A stretch of DNA of 64,000 nt, from the NCBI RefSeq assembly GCF_020252405.1, contig NZ_JADCDA010000008.1, positions 138,577 through 202,576 of the forward strand, in the 5' to 3' direction. Shown here one piece after another: positions 48,852 to 58,021 of the stretch (position 1 is its first letter; each line of letters begins with the position of its first letter). Origin of the DNA: Aestuariivirga sp. Its GTDB lineage: Bacteria; Pseudomonadota; Alphaproteobacteria; Rhizobiales; Aestuariivirgaceae. The notes beneath the pieces are model-generated. The model ran no database searches and had not been told where the DNA came from. It was given only the letters and a program-made list of their open reading frames with translations. The position numbers were made by a program, and so were the translations under genes.

Positions 48852-50461
48852 TCTTCGCCATCATGGCCATGATCCTGCTGCCGCTGGCCATGGCGCTGCT
48901 GCTGCTGTCACCCGCGCTGCGGCCCATGGTGGTGCGCGGCCTTGGTCTGGCACCCCTGCCGGCGCTGCTGCTGCCGCCCGCGGCCTGGGAGGGGAGCATC
49001 AGCACGGTCAGCTTTTTCGGCACATGGCGCTATGTGCTGGACCAGGCGGGGGCGCTGCTGCTGGGGGCTTGCGCGCTGCTGTGGATCATTGCCGGTTCTG
49101 CGGCCAGCAGGTGGCTTGCAGGGCGCGGCGGCCAGGGGCGGTTTGCGCTGTGGTGGCTGCTGACACTCTCCGGCAGCCTCGGCGTTTTCGTGGCGGGCGA
49201 CGTCGTCAGCTTCTATGCGCTTTATGCGCTGGCGAGCCTGCCGGCCTATGGCCTCATCGCCTTCGGCGGCGGCGGGGCGGAGCGGCGCGCCGGCCGCGTG
49301 ACGATTGCCGCGGCGCTGATCGGCGAGGGGCTGATCCTCGCGGCCATGGTGCTGCTTGCCGTCAACGCGCCGGGGCAGGGCCTCGCCATCGCGCCGCTGG
49401 TGGCGGCGCTGCCATCCTCACCCCATTGTGGCGCTGTCATCGCCCTCCTGGTCATCGGCTTTGGGCTGAAGATCGGGCTCGTGCCGCTGCATGGCTGGAT
49501 GCCGATGTCCTATGCGGCGGGTCCGCTCATTGCCACGGCGGTGCTGAGCGGGGCCACGTCCAAGGCGGGCCTCATCGGGCTCATCCGCTTCCTGCCGCTC
49601 AGCGAGGCGATGCCGGTGGCGGGCGGCATGATCCTTGCCGCGGGTCTGGTTTCGGCGCTTTACGGCGCGCTGCTTGGCCTCACGCAAGCAAACCCGCGCA
49701 GCGTGCTCGCCTATTCGAGCATCAGCCAGCTTGGCCAGATGGCGGCGGTGCTGGGCGCGGGGCTTGCCGCCGGAGCGCCGGGGGCAGGCGTCATCGCCGC
49801 CTATTACGCGGTCTATCATGTTCTTGTGAAGGGCGGGCTGTTCCTGTGGCTTGGCGCGCAGGGGCGGAGGATTGCGGCGTGGCAACTGGGTCTCGTGGGC
49901 TTTGCGGCGCTGGGTTTCGCCGGTCTGCCCCTCACCGGCGGCGCCCTGGGCAAGCTCGCCTTCAAGGACCTCGCGGGAACCGGGGCAACCGGAATGCTGT
50001 TCTCGTTCGCCGCCGTTGGCAGCACGCTGCTGGTGCTGCATTTCCTCCGTCTGGCACGGGCGCCGGCGCAAGACCCGCAGCCGCAGCCGCTCTCCCCCGC
50101 GGCGTGGATTGCCGCCGTGATTGCCGCGACACTCCTGCAGTGGACGCTTTTTGCCGCCGTAACCGGTGATTCCGCCCGTTCCGCGCTGCGGCCCGGGGCG
50201 CTGTTCGATCTCGCCTGGCCCGTGGCGGCGGGCGCTGCGCTTGCGTGGGGACTCGCCGCCTTGGGAACGAGGCTGCCCGCATTCCCGCCGGGGGATATCG
50301 GAGAGCGGCTCATTGCCATCATCGAGCGGCAGGCAACGCGCATCGCAAGCGCCATTCTGCGCGCCGAGACCCAGGCCCACCAGTGGCAGGTGTCGACGCT
50401 CGCCCTCGCTGCGGCCCTCATCCTGTTCGTCGCGCTGCAAACTGTGTTCGGCCCGCGCTGA
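48848..50461 (+). CDS. Second MrpD/MrpA-like antiporter subunit lacking the TM5 glutamate
   Basis: A 537-residue membrane protein aligned to MrpD/NuoL. Lysines of TM7 (GFGLKIGLVPLHGWMP), TM8 (SGATSKAGLIGLIRF) and TM12 (GGALGKLAFKDLA) are kept. The TM5 segment reads GDVVSFYALYALASL, so the glutamate found as Glu155 in the adjacent MrpD is replaced by Ala127. The C-terminus has an extra soluble loop and final helices (IIERQATRIASAIL). It takes the position of MrpA's N-terminal half or a second MrpD. It is last in the operon. Without the glutamate, its ion path may be altered or structural only. Confidence 0.82.
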   Translation: MIFAIMAMILLPLAMALLLLSPALRPMVVRGLGLAPLPALLLPPAAWEGSISTVSFFGTWRYVLDQAGALLLGACALLWIIAGSAASRWLAGRGGQGRFALWWLLTLSGSLGVFVAGDVVSFYALYALASLPAYGLIAFGGGGAERRAGRVTIAAALIGEGLILAAMVLLAVNAPGQGLAIAPLVAALPSSPHCGAVIALLVIGFGLKIGLVPLHGWMPMSYAAGPLIATAVLSGATSKAGLIGLIRFLPLSEAMPVAGGMILAAGLVSALYGALLGLTQANPRSVLAYSSISQLGQMAAVLGAGLAAGAPGAGVIAAYYAVYHVLVKGGLFLWLGAQGRRIAAWQLGLVGFAALGFAGLPLTGGALGKLAFKDLAGTGATGMLFSFAAVGSTLLVLHFLRLARAPAQDPQPQPLSPAAWIAAVIAATLLQWTLFAAVTGDSARSALRPGALFDLAWPVAAGAALAWGLAALGTRLPAFPPGDIGERLIAIIERQATRIASAILRAETQAHQWQVSTLALAAALILFVALQTVFGPR

Positions 50462-50603
50462 GGCCTGAGGGGATACAAAAATCTACCCCCCGGTGACAGC
50501 ACTGCCACTTGTATCCACGGTAAATCTAAAGTTAAACTATCCGCGTCGGGGCAGGATCAACCCGCACGACGGGGCGCAACCCGCGCTCGGGGGAGGTATT
50601 GAC

Positions 50604-52037
50604 GTGAGCCAAACGCCGCAAGCCGGAAAAATGTCTTTCGTCGCCCTCACCGGCATGGTGGTGGGCTCCATGGTGGGCGCGGGCATTTTCAACCTGCCGG
50701 GCAGATTCGGCGCCGCCACCGGGCCGTTCGGCGCGATCATCGCCTGGACCATCGCCGGCACCGGCATGTATATGCTGGCGCGCGTGTTTCAGGCGCTGGC
50801 CGAAAGAAAGCCCGATATCGACGCGGGCGTCTTCGCCTATGCCAAGGCAGGCTTCGGCGATTACACGGGCTTCCTTTCCGCCTTCGGCTATTGGCTCGGC
50901 TCCTGCCTCGGCAATGTGTTCTACTGGGTGCTCATCGGCTCCACGCTGGGCGCCTTCTTCCCCATTTTCGGCGGCGGCAACACGCTCACCGCTATCATCG
51001 TGTCGCTCGTCGGCATATGGACCTTCCATTTCATGATCTTGCGCGGCGTGGAGCAGGCGGCCTTCGTCAATTCCGTGGTGACGGTGGCCAAGATCGTGCC
51101 GATCCTCGTCACCATCATCGCGCTTGTCTTTGTATTCAACTATTCGCAGTTCGCCGATAATTTCTTCGGCGGGGCGGACATGCCGGTGAAGCCCCTGTGG
51201 GCGCAGGTGCGCGACACCATGCTGATCACCGTCTTCGTCTTCATCGGCATCGAGGGAGCGAGTGTTTATTCGCGTTTCGCCAAGACGCGTGCTGACGTGG
51301 GCCGCGCGACGATCCTCGGCTTCATCGGCGTCACCGGCCTCATGGTGGCGGTCACGCTTCTGCCCTATGCCTCGATGATGCAGTCGCAGATCGCCGGCCT
51401 GCGCCAGCCATCTCTGGCGGGCGTTCTCGAATCGGTCGTCGGCCACTGGGGCGCGATCTTCATCTCGGTCGGCGTGCTGGTCTCGGTGCTCGGCGCCTAT
51501 CTCGCCTGGTCGCTGATCTGCGCGGAGGTGATGTTCGCAGCGGCGAAGTCCAAGGACATGCCGAAGTTGTTCTCGACGCAGAATGCCAACCGTGTGCCGG
51601 CCAATGCGCTGTGGATCACCAACATTGTTGTGTCGCTGTTCGTCATCTCCACCTACTGGTCGCAGGACGCCTTCAACTTCATGCTGGATATGACGAGCGT
51701 CACGACGCTTCTGCCCTATCTGCTGGTGGCGGGCTATGGCGTGCTGCTGGCGCGCAGCGGCGAGGGCTATGAGGGCGTTGAGGATGAGCGCGGGCGCGAC
51801 CAGATTTTCGCCTGGATCGCGGTCATCTACGTGCTGTTCATGTTCCTTGCCGCGGGCCTCAAATACGTTCTGCTGGTGGCCGTGCTCTTTGTGCCGGGCA
51901 CCATCCTCTATGTCTGGGCGCGCCGGGACTGGAAGATGCCGCTGTTCTCGCCCCGCGACCTCGCCATCTTTGGCGTCACGGCGGCAGCGGGCCTCATTGG
52001 GGTCTGGGGCCTTGTCTCCGGAACCATCACTCCCTGA
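50604..52037 (+). CDS. arcD: Basic amino acid antiporter, arginine/ornithine exchanger type
   Basis: A 477-residue APC-family transporter with about 12 to 13 helices. ALTGMVVGSMVGAGIFNLPG is the substrate-binding start, and VFIGIEGASVYSRFAKTRAD and LAWSLICAEVMFAAAKSKDM follow as in ArcD/LysI-type antiporters. GTG 50604 lies seven bases after GGGAGG; the frame is open to 50493 but that part is not conserved. It sits just upstream of arginine deiminase, so it probably swaps external arginine for a product such as ornithine or citrulline. Confidence 0.87.
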   Translation: MSQTPQAGKMSFVALTGMVVGSMVGAGIFNLPGRFGAATGPFGAIIAWTIAGTGMYMLARVFQALAERKPDIDAGVFAYAKAGFGDYTGFLSAFGYWLGSCLGNVFYWVLIGSTLGAFFPIFGGGNTLTAIIVSLVGIWTFHFMILRGVEQAAFVNSVVTVAKIVPILVTIIALVFVFNYSQFADNFFGGADMPVKPLWAQVRDTMLITVFVFIGIEGASVYSRFAKTRADVGRATILGFIGVTGLMVAVTLLPYASMMQSQIAGLRQPSLAGVLESVVGHWGAIFISVGVLVSVLGAYLAWSLICAEVMFAAAKSKDMPKLFSTQNANRVPANALWITNIVVSLFVISTYWSQDAFNFMLDMTSVTTLLPYLLVAGYGVLLARSGEGYEGVEDERGRDQIFAWIAVIYVLFMFLAAGLKYVLLVAVLFVPGTILYVWARRDWKMPLFSPRDLAIFGVTAAAGLIGVWGLVSGTITP

Positions 52038-52055
52038 TCGAAAGGTTGATTGACC

Positions 52056-53303
52056 ATGTCCAGCGAAACCAAATTCGGCGTTCATTCTGAAGTGGGCCAG
52101 CTCCGCAAGGTTCTGGTCTGCGCGCCGGGCCGCGCCCACCAGCGTCTGACCCCCAGCAACTGTGACCGGCTGCTGTTCGACGACGTGCTGTGGGTCGAAA
52201 CCGCCAAGCGCGACCACTTCGACTTCATCACCAAGATGCGCGACCGCGGCATCGACGTCGCCGAAATGCACAATCTCCTCGCCGAAACCATGGCCATCCC
52301 CGAGGCGCGCGCCTGGATCTTCGACAACCAGATCGTGCCGGACCAGGTGGGCCTCGGCCTCATCGACGAGATCCGGAGCTATCTCGACGGCCTCTCCAAC
52401 CGCGACCTGGCGGAGACGCTGATCGGCGGTCTTTCCACCGAGGAATTCCCCGAGGCGATCGGCGGCAAGGCGCTGGAGGTGATCAGGGAAGCCGCGGGCG
52501 AGGTTGAATATCTGCTGCCGCCCTTGCCCAACACGCTCTACACGCGCGACACCACCTGCTGGATCTATGGCGGCTGCACGCTGAACCCGTTGTACTGGCC
52601 CGCCCGCCACGAGGAGCCGATCCTGACCACCGCCATCTACAAATTCCACCCGGACTTCGCCGGCAAGGTGAATGTGTGGTGGGGCGACCCGACCAGGGAC
52701 CATGGCCTTGCGACGCTGGAAGGCGGCGACGTGATGCCCATCGGCAAGGGCAATGTGCTGATCGGCATGAGCGAGCGCACCTCGCGCCAGGCCATCAGCC
52801 AGCTTGCCGCGGCGCTGTTCGAGAAGGGCGCCGCCGAGCGCGTGATCGTGGCGGCCATGCCCAAGCTGCGCGCCGCCATGCACCTGGACACGGTCTTCAC
52901 CTTCGCCGACCGCGACTGCGTGCTGCTCTACCCCGACATCGTCAACCACATCCAGGCCTATTCCTACCGCCCGAGCGGCCATTCCTCGGGCGTGGAGCTG
53001 CGCAAGGACGAAGGCAGCTTCGTCGAGGTGGTGGCCGAAGCGCTGGGTATCAAGAAGATGCGCGTGGTCGAAACCGGCGGCACCGCCTATATGCGCGAGC
53101 GCACCCAGTGGGACAGCGGCGCCAATCTTGTCTGCGCCTCGCCCGGCGTGGTCTATGCCTATGACCGCAACACCTACACCAACACGCTGCTGCGCAAGGA
53201 AGGGATCGAAGTCATCACCATCGCGGGCGCCGAGCTGGGCCGCGGCCGCGGCGGCGGCCACTGCATGACCTGCCCGATCATCCGTGACGCCGTCGACTAT
53301 TAA
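52056..53303 (+). CDS. arcA: Arginine deiminase
   Basis: A 415-residue enzyme converting arginine to citrulline and ammonia in the cytoplasm. All catalytic elements are visible: [10 protein letters not shown] (Asp), [12 protein letters not shown] (Glu), [11 protein letters not shown] (His and Asp) and the nucleophile Cys403 in [12 protein letters not shown]. The start is ATG 52056, 18 bp after arcD. ArcB (ornithine carbamoyltransferase) and ArcC (carbamate kinase), needed to gain ATP, are not in the window. This ArcD-ArcA pair could therefore serve acid resistance or nitrogen release more than fermentation. Confidence 0.93.
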   Translation: MSSETKFGVHSEVGQLRKVLVCAPGRAHQRLTPSNCDRLLFDDVLWVETAKRDHFDFITKMRDRGIDVAEMHNLLAETMAIPEARAWIFDNQIVPDQVGLGLIDEIRSYLDGLSNRDLAETLIGGLSTEEFPEAIGGKALEVIREAAGEVEYLLPPLPNTLYTRDTTCWIYGGCTLNPLYWPARHEEPILTTAIYKFHPDFAGKVNVWWGDPTRDHGLATLEGGDVMPIGKGNVLIGMSERTSRQAISQLAAALFEKGAAERVIVAAMPKLRAAMHLDTVFTFADRDCVLLYPDIVNHIQAYSYRPSGHSSGVELRKDEGSFVEVVAEALGIKKMRVVETGGTAYMRERTQWDSGANLVCASPGVVYAYDRNTYTNTLLRKEGIEVITIAGAELGRGRGGGHCMTCPIIRDAVDY

Positions 53304-53315
53304 ATCGCACCCGCG

Positions 53316-54764
53316 ATGAGCGAAAAGGGCGGGGATCAGCCGCGGCCTCTTGGCCTCGTGGAGGCCATAGTCCCGGTGGCGAGCCTCATCGTGCTTGTCA
53401 GCCTGTCCTATGGTCTGTTCGGGGATGCCGGAATGTCGGGGCCCAGTCAGGTGGCGCTCACGGTGGCCACGCTGATCGCCGCCTTCGTCGCCTGGCGCAA
53501 CGGCCATTCCCTGGCCTCGGTGAATGCCGCGGCGGTTGAGAGTGTGAGCTCCGGCATCGGCGCGGTCTTCATCCTTTTCGCGGTGGGCGCCTTGATCGGC
53601 GCCTGGGCGATGAGCGGCACCCTGGTCGCCATGGTCTATTTCGGCATCCAGCTTCTCAGCCCCAATTATTTCTATCTCACCACGGCCATCGTCTGCGCGG
53701 TGATCTCGTCCTCGATCGGCAGTTCCTGGACGACGGCGGGCACCATCGGGGTGGGCTTCATGGGCATTGCCGCCAACATGGGGCTCGACCCCGCCATCAC
53801 CGCCGCCGCCATCATTTCGGGCGCCTATTTCGGCGACACCACATCGCCCCTGTCGGACTCGACCAACCTCGCCTCCGGCACGGTGGGCGTCGGGCTCTAT
53901 GAGCACATCCGCGAAACGGCGCTGAGCTCGTCGATCGCACTTGCTTTGTCACTGGTGCTGTTCTGGTGGCTGGGCAGGCCCGGCGATTTCGACGCCAGCG
54001 ACAAGATCGCCGCCATCCGGGAATTCTTCCCGACCTCGCCGCTTCTGTTCATTCCGCTGGCGCTGGTGGCGGTGATGGCGCTGCTGAAATTTCCGCCTTT
54101 CGCGGCGATCTTCGCCGGCGCGCTGGCGGGCGGCGTGGTGGCGGCGGTGGGCTCGCCCGACCGCGTCATCGCCTTTGCCGACGCCGAAGGCCTGCCGCGC
54201 ATCCTCGGCCTCATCAAGGGCGTGTGGCTGGCGCTGGCCAACGGCTATGAGACGCACACCGGCAATGCCGCCATCGACCAGCTGGTGTCGCGCGGCGGCA
54301 TGGACAGCATGCTCAACACCATCTGGCTGGTGATGACCGCGCTGGCCTTCGGCGGCGTGGTCGAAAAGGCCGGCGTTCTCGACCGGTTGATCGAGCCCGT
54401 CGTGGCGCGCACGAAATCGACGGGCGCGATGATTTCCGCCACCGTCGGCTCGGTTGTGTCCGCCAATCTGGTGACGGCCGACCAATACATCGCCATCGTG
54501 CTGCCGGCCCGCATGTTCAAGCCGGCCTTCGCAAGGCTCGGTTTCGCGCCCGTCGTGCTCTCCCGGGCGGTGGGCGCCACCGCAACCCCCACCTCGGCAC
54601 TGGTGCCGTGGAACAGCTGTGGCGCCTATATGGCGGCAACCCTGGGCGTGGGCACGCTGCATTACGCGCCCTATGCGCTGTTCAGCATGCTGAGCCCGCT
54701 GGTCGTCGTGGCGCTGGCCTTCCTCAACATCCGCATGCCGCGCAGCGCGTCTGGTCAGGGATAG
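53316..54764 (+). CDS. nhaC: Na+/H+ antiporter, NhaC family
   Basis: A 482-residue membrane protein with about 11 to 12 helices. SSSIGSSWTTAGTIGVGFMG, ISGAYFGDTTSPLSDSTNLA and ANLVTADQYIAIVLPARMFK are conserved in NhaC/MleN exchangers; the Asp residues in GDTTSPLSDST are probable ion ligands. It exchanges cytoplasmic Na+ for protons, or couples with organic anions in MleN-type members. It starts 12 bp after arcA and is likely co-transcribed. Its end overlaps the convergent marC-type gene by ten bases. Confidence 0.85.
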   Translation: MSEKGGDQPRPLGLVEAIVPVASLIVLVSLSYGLFGDAGMSGPSQVALTVATLIAAFVAWRNGHSLASVNAAAVESVSSGIGAVFILFAVGALIGAWAMSGTLVAMVYFGIQLLSPNYFYLTTAIVCAVISSSIGSSWTTAGTIGVGFMGIAANMGLDPAITAAAIISGAYFGDTTSPLSDSTNLASGTVGVGLYEHIRETALSSSIALALSLVLFWWLGRPGDFDASDKIAAIREFFPTSPLLFIPLALVAVMALLKFPPFAAIFAGALAGGVVAAVGSPDRVIAFADAEGLPRILGLIKGVWLALANGYETHTGNAAIDQLVSRGGMDSMLNTIWLVMTALAFGGVVEKAGVLDRLIEPVVARTKSTGAMISATVGSVVSANLVTADQYIAIVLPARMFKPAFARLGFAPVVLSRAVGATATPTSALVPWNSCGAYMAATLGVGTLHYAPYALFSMLSPLVVVALAFLNIRMPRSASGQG

Positions 54765-55423
54765 ACGGCAGGTCCCAGCAGCGGGCCGAAGACGCTGAAG
54801 AAGGTCTCGGCCGCGAGCGCCGCCAGAACGAGGCCCATGATGCGGCTCATCACATTGGCGCCGGTGTCGCCGATGGCCTTTTGGATTTTCTCGGCGGAGC
54901 GCAGCACGGCATAGATCACCGCCATCACGGCGATCAACACGAGGGCCGTCACGGCCTGATCGGCGATGCTGTTGACGGTGTGGTCGGTCATCGCCACGAT
55001 GGCGGCAATCGAACCGCCGCCGGCCAGCATCGGCATGGCCAGCGGAAACACCGCCACGTCGCCTGTCTGCGCATCGTCCGGCGAACCGCCCGGCGCCTCG
55101 CCGAACACCATGCGAAGCCCCAGGATCAGCAGCACCAGCGCGCCGGCAATGCGCAGGGCGGGCAGGCTGACGCCGATCTTCTCAAGGAAGATCTGCCCGA
55201 AGGCGAGCAGGAGGAGCAGGATCACGCTGGCGATGACGCTGGCCCGCAGCGCCGTGCGGTTGCGCTCCGCCGCCGTCATGCGCGAGGTTGCCGAGAGGAA
55301 CACCGGCATGGCCGCAAAGGGATTGATGGTCACCAGCAGCAGAACGAATTCGCTCGAAATCGACGTCACAATGGCCTCGCGGTCTGTTGAGCCTGCCGCG
55401 CCAGCTTCGCACGGATGGCTCAT
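54755..55423 (-). CDS. MarC-family integral membrane protein
   Basis: A 222-residue protein with six membrane segments. LLLVTINPFAAMPVFLSATS and LRIAGALVLLILGLRMVFG are diagnostic for the MarC/UPF0056 family, and FPLAMPMLAGGGSIAAIVAM is the second repeat. The function of this family is unknown despite the historic link to multiple antibiotic resistance. The N-terminal 18 residues are not conserved; GTG at 55369 is a likely alternative start. Ten-base convergent overlap with nhaC. Confidence 0.83.
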   Translation of the reverse strand: MSHPCEAGAAGSTDREAIVTSISSEFVLLLVTINPFAAMPVFLSATSRMTAAERNRTALRASVIASVILLLLLAFGQIFLEKIGVSLPALRIAGALVLLILGLRMVFGEAPGGSPDDAQTGDVAVFPLAMPMLAGGGSIAAIVAMTDHTVNSIADQAVTALVLIAVMAVIYAVLRSAEKIQKAIGDTGANVMSRIMGLVLAALAAETFFSVFGPLLGPAVYP

Positions 55424-55852
55424 GATTCAAGCCGATCCTTCGGCACACGGCAAAAGGCTTATGCCGGCCTGGTCTTTGACCGGAGGATCATGGCGGTTCA
55501 TGTCCGGTCATTTGCAGTCCGAAATCGTGGCGGCCGGCTTGCGCGCTCCCAAGCGTTGGAAGGCACGGGAGAGCTGAGCCACGACCGGCGTCCTGCCAGC
55601 CTGCGGCGCCAAACCACCGGATACACCCTTCCGGCGCATGCGGTTCTGGACTGTTACTGTGGGAAATTGGAGCGGGCGAGGCGAATCGAACGCCCGACCC
55701 TAACCTTGGCAAGGTTATGCTCTACCCCTGAGCTACGCCCGCTTCCATGGCCTGACCGGCACGCACCGGTGGGTGGCAGGCTTATTGCCTAACTCGTTGC
55801 CAAATGCAAGAACAAGATCACAGCAAGCCATCTCAAGGGAAATCCGGCCGCC
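55424..55852. other. Intergenic region with tRNA-Gly
   Basis: Apart from the tRNA at 55668-55742, these 429 bp show no supported gene. The open frames across it lack family features and run through the tRNA. I see no integrase, no repeated tRNA end and no terminator of note. Confidence 0.6.
55668..55742 (-). tRNA. tRNA-Gly (anticodon GCC)
   Basis: Read on the minus strand it folds as a cloverleaf: acceptor stem GCGGGCG/CGCCCGC, D arm GCTCAGGGGTAGAGC, anticodon arm with loop CTTGCCAAG (anticodon GCC complementing 55708-55710), and T arm CGGGC GTTCGATTC GCCTC-type. The 3' CCA is encoded (55668-55670). It decodes GGC and GGT glycine codons, which are abundant in this GC-rich genome. Confidence 0.95.
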
Positions 55853-56344
55853 ATGCCCGCGACGCGCGACGATCTTTTTGCCCGCTTCAAGGCCTTGGGC
55901 ATCGAGACCGCCACCCGGGACCATGCCCCCGTCCATACCGTGGAGGAGGCCCGGGCGCTGCGCGGCGAGATTCCCGGCGGGCACTGCAAGAACCTGTTCC
56001 TGAAGGACGACAAGGGCAGTATCTGGCTGATCGTCTGCCTGGAGGAGGCCCAGGTGGACCTCAAGGCCGCCCCGGCCAGGATCGGCTCCCGCCGGCTGTC
56101 CTTCGGCAAGCCGGAGCTGCTGAAGGAGGTGCTGGGGGTGGAGCCGGGCTCGGTGACGCCCTTCGGGCTGATAAACGACACCGGAAAGCGCGTCACAATT
56201 GTGCTGGATGCCGCGATGATGGCGCATGAACTGGTGAACTATCACCCGCTGGAGAACACGGCGACGACGACCATCCGCCCGGCCGACCTCGTCACCTTCA
56301 TCCGCTCCTGCGGGCATGAGCCGAGGGTGACGGCCGTGGCCTGA
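55853..56344 (+). CDS. Prolyl-tRNA deacylase (YbaK/ProXp-type trans-editing protein)
   Basis: A 163-residue single-domain protein. ATRDHAPVHTVEEARALRGE, GGHCKNLFLKDDKGSIWLIV (catalytic Lys and Gly-rich edge) and SVTPFGLINDTGKRVTIVLD match the ProXp/PrdX group. It removes wrongly attached alanine (or another residue) from tRNA-Pro in the cytoplasm. It is followed 50 bp later by the thioredoxin gene. ProXp-ala is the most likely subtype, since alphaproteobacterial prolyl-tRNA synthetases lack the editing domain. Confidence 0.85.
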   Translation: MPATRDDLFARFKALGIETATRDHAPVHTVEEARALRGEIPGGHCKNLFLKDDKGSIWLIVCLEEAQVDLKAAPARIGSRRLSFGKPELLKEVLGVEPGSVTPFGLINDTGKRVTIVLDAAMMAHELVNYHPLENTATTTIRPADLVTFIRSCGHEPRVTAVA

Positions 56345-56393
56345 GCCGCACCGTCATTGAAAAGAAGAATGGTTTGCTCCACATAGGGGGCAT

Positions 56394-57344
56394 ATGACAG
56401 TTGCGAAGGGCATTTCCATGAGCATGACATTCGGCGGCCAGCCCACCGGCGGCCCCGCCCCGGCCGCGGCGGGCGAGCTGATCAAGGACTCCAGCACCCA
56501 GGCCTTCATGAAGGATGTGATCGAGGCCTCGCGCCAGCAGCCGGTGATCGTCGATTTCTGGGCGCCGTGGTGCGGCCCCTGCAAGCAACTGGGCCCGGCG
56601 CTGGAGAAGGCGGTCAAGGCCGCCAATGGCAAGGTGCGCATGGTGAAGATCAATGTGGACGAGAACCAGCAGCTCGCCCAGCAGATGCGCATCCAGTCCA
56701 TCCCCGCCGTTTATGCCTTTGTCAACGGCCAGCCGGTCGACGGCTTCATGGGGGCGTTGCCCGAGAGCCAGATCAAGCAGTTCATCGACCGCCTCGGCGG
56801 CCAGGGCAGCATGGCCGAGGAGATCGAGGCCGTGCTGGCCGAAGCGCGCGATCTTGCCGGGCAGATGGATTACCGGAACGCCGCCCAGCTCTTCGCGCAG
56901 ATCCTGCAGGCCGACCGCGGGAACGTGGGCGCCATCGCCGGGCTCGCGCGCTGCGAGATGGCGCTGGGCGATCTGGACACCGCGCAGAAGACGCTGGCGC
57001 TCGTGCCGCCGGGCAAGGCGAATGACTCCGAGGTGCTGAGCGTCAGGGCGCAGCTCGAACTGGCGCTGAACCCGGTGGACACCTCCGAAATCGGCACGCT
57101 GAAGTCCATGGTCGAGGCGAACCCCGACGATTTCCAGGCCAGGCTCGACCTCGCCGTCCTGCTCAACGGGGCGAACGAGCGCGGGGCGGCGACCGACCAG
57201 CTCATCTACATCATCAGGAAGATGCGGGCGTGGAACGACGAGGCGGCGCGCAAGCAGCTGGTCAAGTTCTTCGAGGCCTGGGGCCCGAAGGACGAGTTCA
57301 CCATCGCCGGCCGCCGCAAGCTCTCTTCCGTGTTGTTCGCCTGA
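56394..57344 (+). CDS. cnoX: Thioredoxin-fold co-chaperone (CnoX/YbbN)
   Basis: A 316-residue cytoplasmic protein: N-terminal thioredoxin domain (about 30-140) with an intact active site W59-CGPC, VIVDFWAPWCGPCKQLGPAL, and SIPAVYAFVNGQPVDGF (cis-Pro), then a C-terminal TPR-like domain (about 150-316). The gene order and fusion match YbbN/CnoX, a holdase that protects and reduces clients under bleach stress and hands them to GroEL. E. coli CnoX lacks the first active Cys; alphaproteobacterial ones keep both and should be redox-active. The stop overlaps the next start. Confidence 0.88.
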   Translation: MTVAKGISMSMTFGGQPTGGPAPAAAGELIKDSSTQAFMKDVIEASRQQPVIVDFWAPWCGPCKQLGPALEKAVKAANGKVRMVKINVDENQQLAQQMRIQSIPAVYAFVNGQPVDGFMGALPESQIKQFIDRLGGQGSMAEEIEAVLAEARDLAGQMDYRNAAQLFAQILQADRGNVGAIAGLARCEMALGDLDTAQKTLALVPPGKANDSEVLSVRAQLELALNPVDTSEIGTLKSMVEANPDDFQARLDLAVLLNGANERGAATDQLIYIIRKMRAWNDEAARKQLVKFFEAWGPKDEFTIAGRRKLSSVLFA

Positions 57345-58012
57345 TGAGTATCTTCGGGCGCTATCGCGGGCCCCAGGATTTGCCGCAGCGCATTCCGGTG
57401 TTTCCTCTCGCGGGCGCGCTGCTGCTGCCGCGCGCCGACCTGCCGCTCAATATCTTCGAGCCGCGCTATCTCGCGATGATCGAGCATGCGCTCGCCAACG
57501 ACAGGCTGATCGGCATCATTCAGCCGGCGGCCGGCGAAGAGGTGGGCAATGCCCCCTCCTTGATGAAGGTTGGCTGCGTGGGGCGCATCACCTCATGGGC
57601 GGAAACGCCCGATGACCGCATGCTGATCACGCTCACGGGTGTTGCACGCTTCCAGATCGTCGACGAGCTCGACGCCGGAACGCCGTTCCGCCAGGTGATC
57701 GCCAACTACCATCCTTTCGCGGCGGACCTCGCCATGGGAGCTGGCGCCGCCGAGGTGAACCGGCCGGCGCTGCTCAAGGTGTTCCGCGACTATCTCGACG
57801 CCAACAACATGAGCGCCGACTGGCAGGAAGTGGACCAGGCCCCGACGGAGGTGCTGGTCAACACGCTTTCGCTCCTCGCGCCCTATCCGCCGCAGGAGAA
57901 GCAGGCATTGCTCGAGGCGCCGGATTTGAAGACGCGCGCCGACGTGCTGGTGGCCCTGACCGAGGTGGCGCTGAGCAAGATGGGCAGGGGCGCCAAGCCG
58001 CGCCTGCAGTGA
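57344..58012 (+). CDS. Lon N-terminal-domain (LON substrate-binding) protein
   Basis: A 222-residue protein that consists of the Lon protease substrate-binding domain alone: IPVFPLAGALLLPRADLPLN, IFEPRYLAMIEHALANDRLI, and a helical C-terminus with PPQEKQALLEA. There is no AAA+ or protease part. ATG 57344 overlaps the cnoX stop (TGATG). This pairing of YbbN-like and Lon-N proteins is a typical alphaproteobacterial arrangement and hints at a joint role in protein quality control, still untested. Confidence 0.85.
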   Translation: MSIFGRYRGPQDLPQRIPVFPLAGALLLPRADLPLNIFEPRYLAMIEHALANDRLIGIIQPAAGEEVGNAPSLMKVGCVGRITSWAETPDDRMLITLTGVARFQIVDELDAGTPFRQVIANYHPFAADLAMGAGAAEVNRPALLKVFRDYLDANNMSADWQEVDQAPTEVLVNTLSLLAPYPPQEKQALLEAPDLKTRADVLVALTEVALSKMGRGAKPRLQ

Positions 58013-58021
58013 GGGTTGATC

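Noticed and set aside
50532..53906. A 1124-codon open frame on the minus strand
   Set aside because: Antisense shadow of arcD, arcA and nhaC; highly biased composition (Arg, His, Asp, Gly) and no domain.
55668..55742. tRNA-Gly as an integration site for a mobile island
   Set aside because: No integrase, no repeated tRNA 3' end and no change of gene character on either side were seen.
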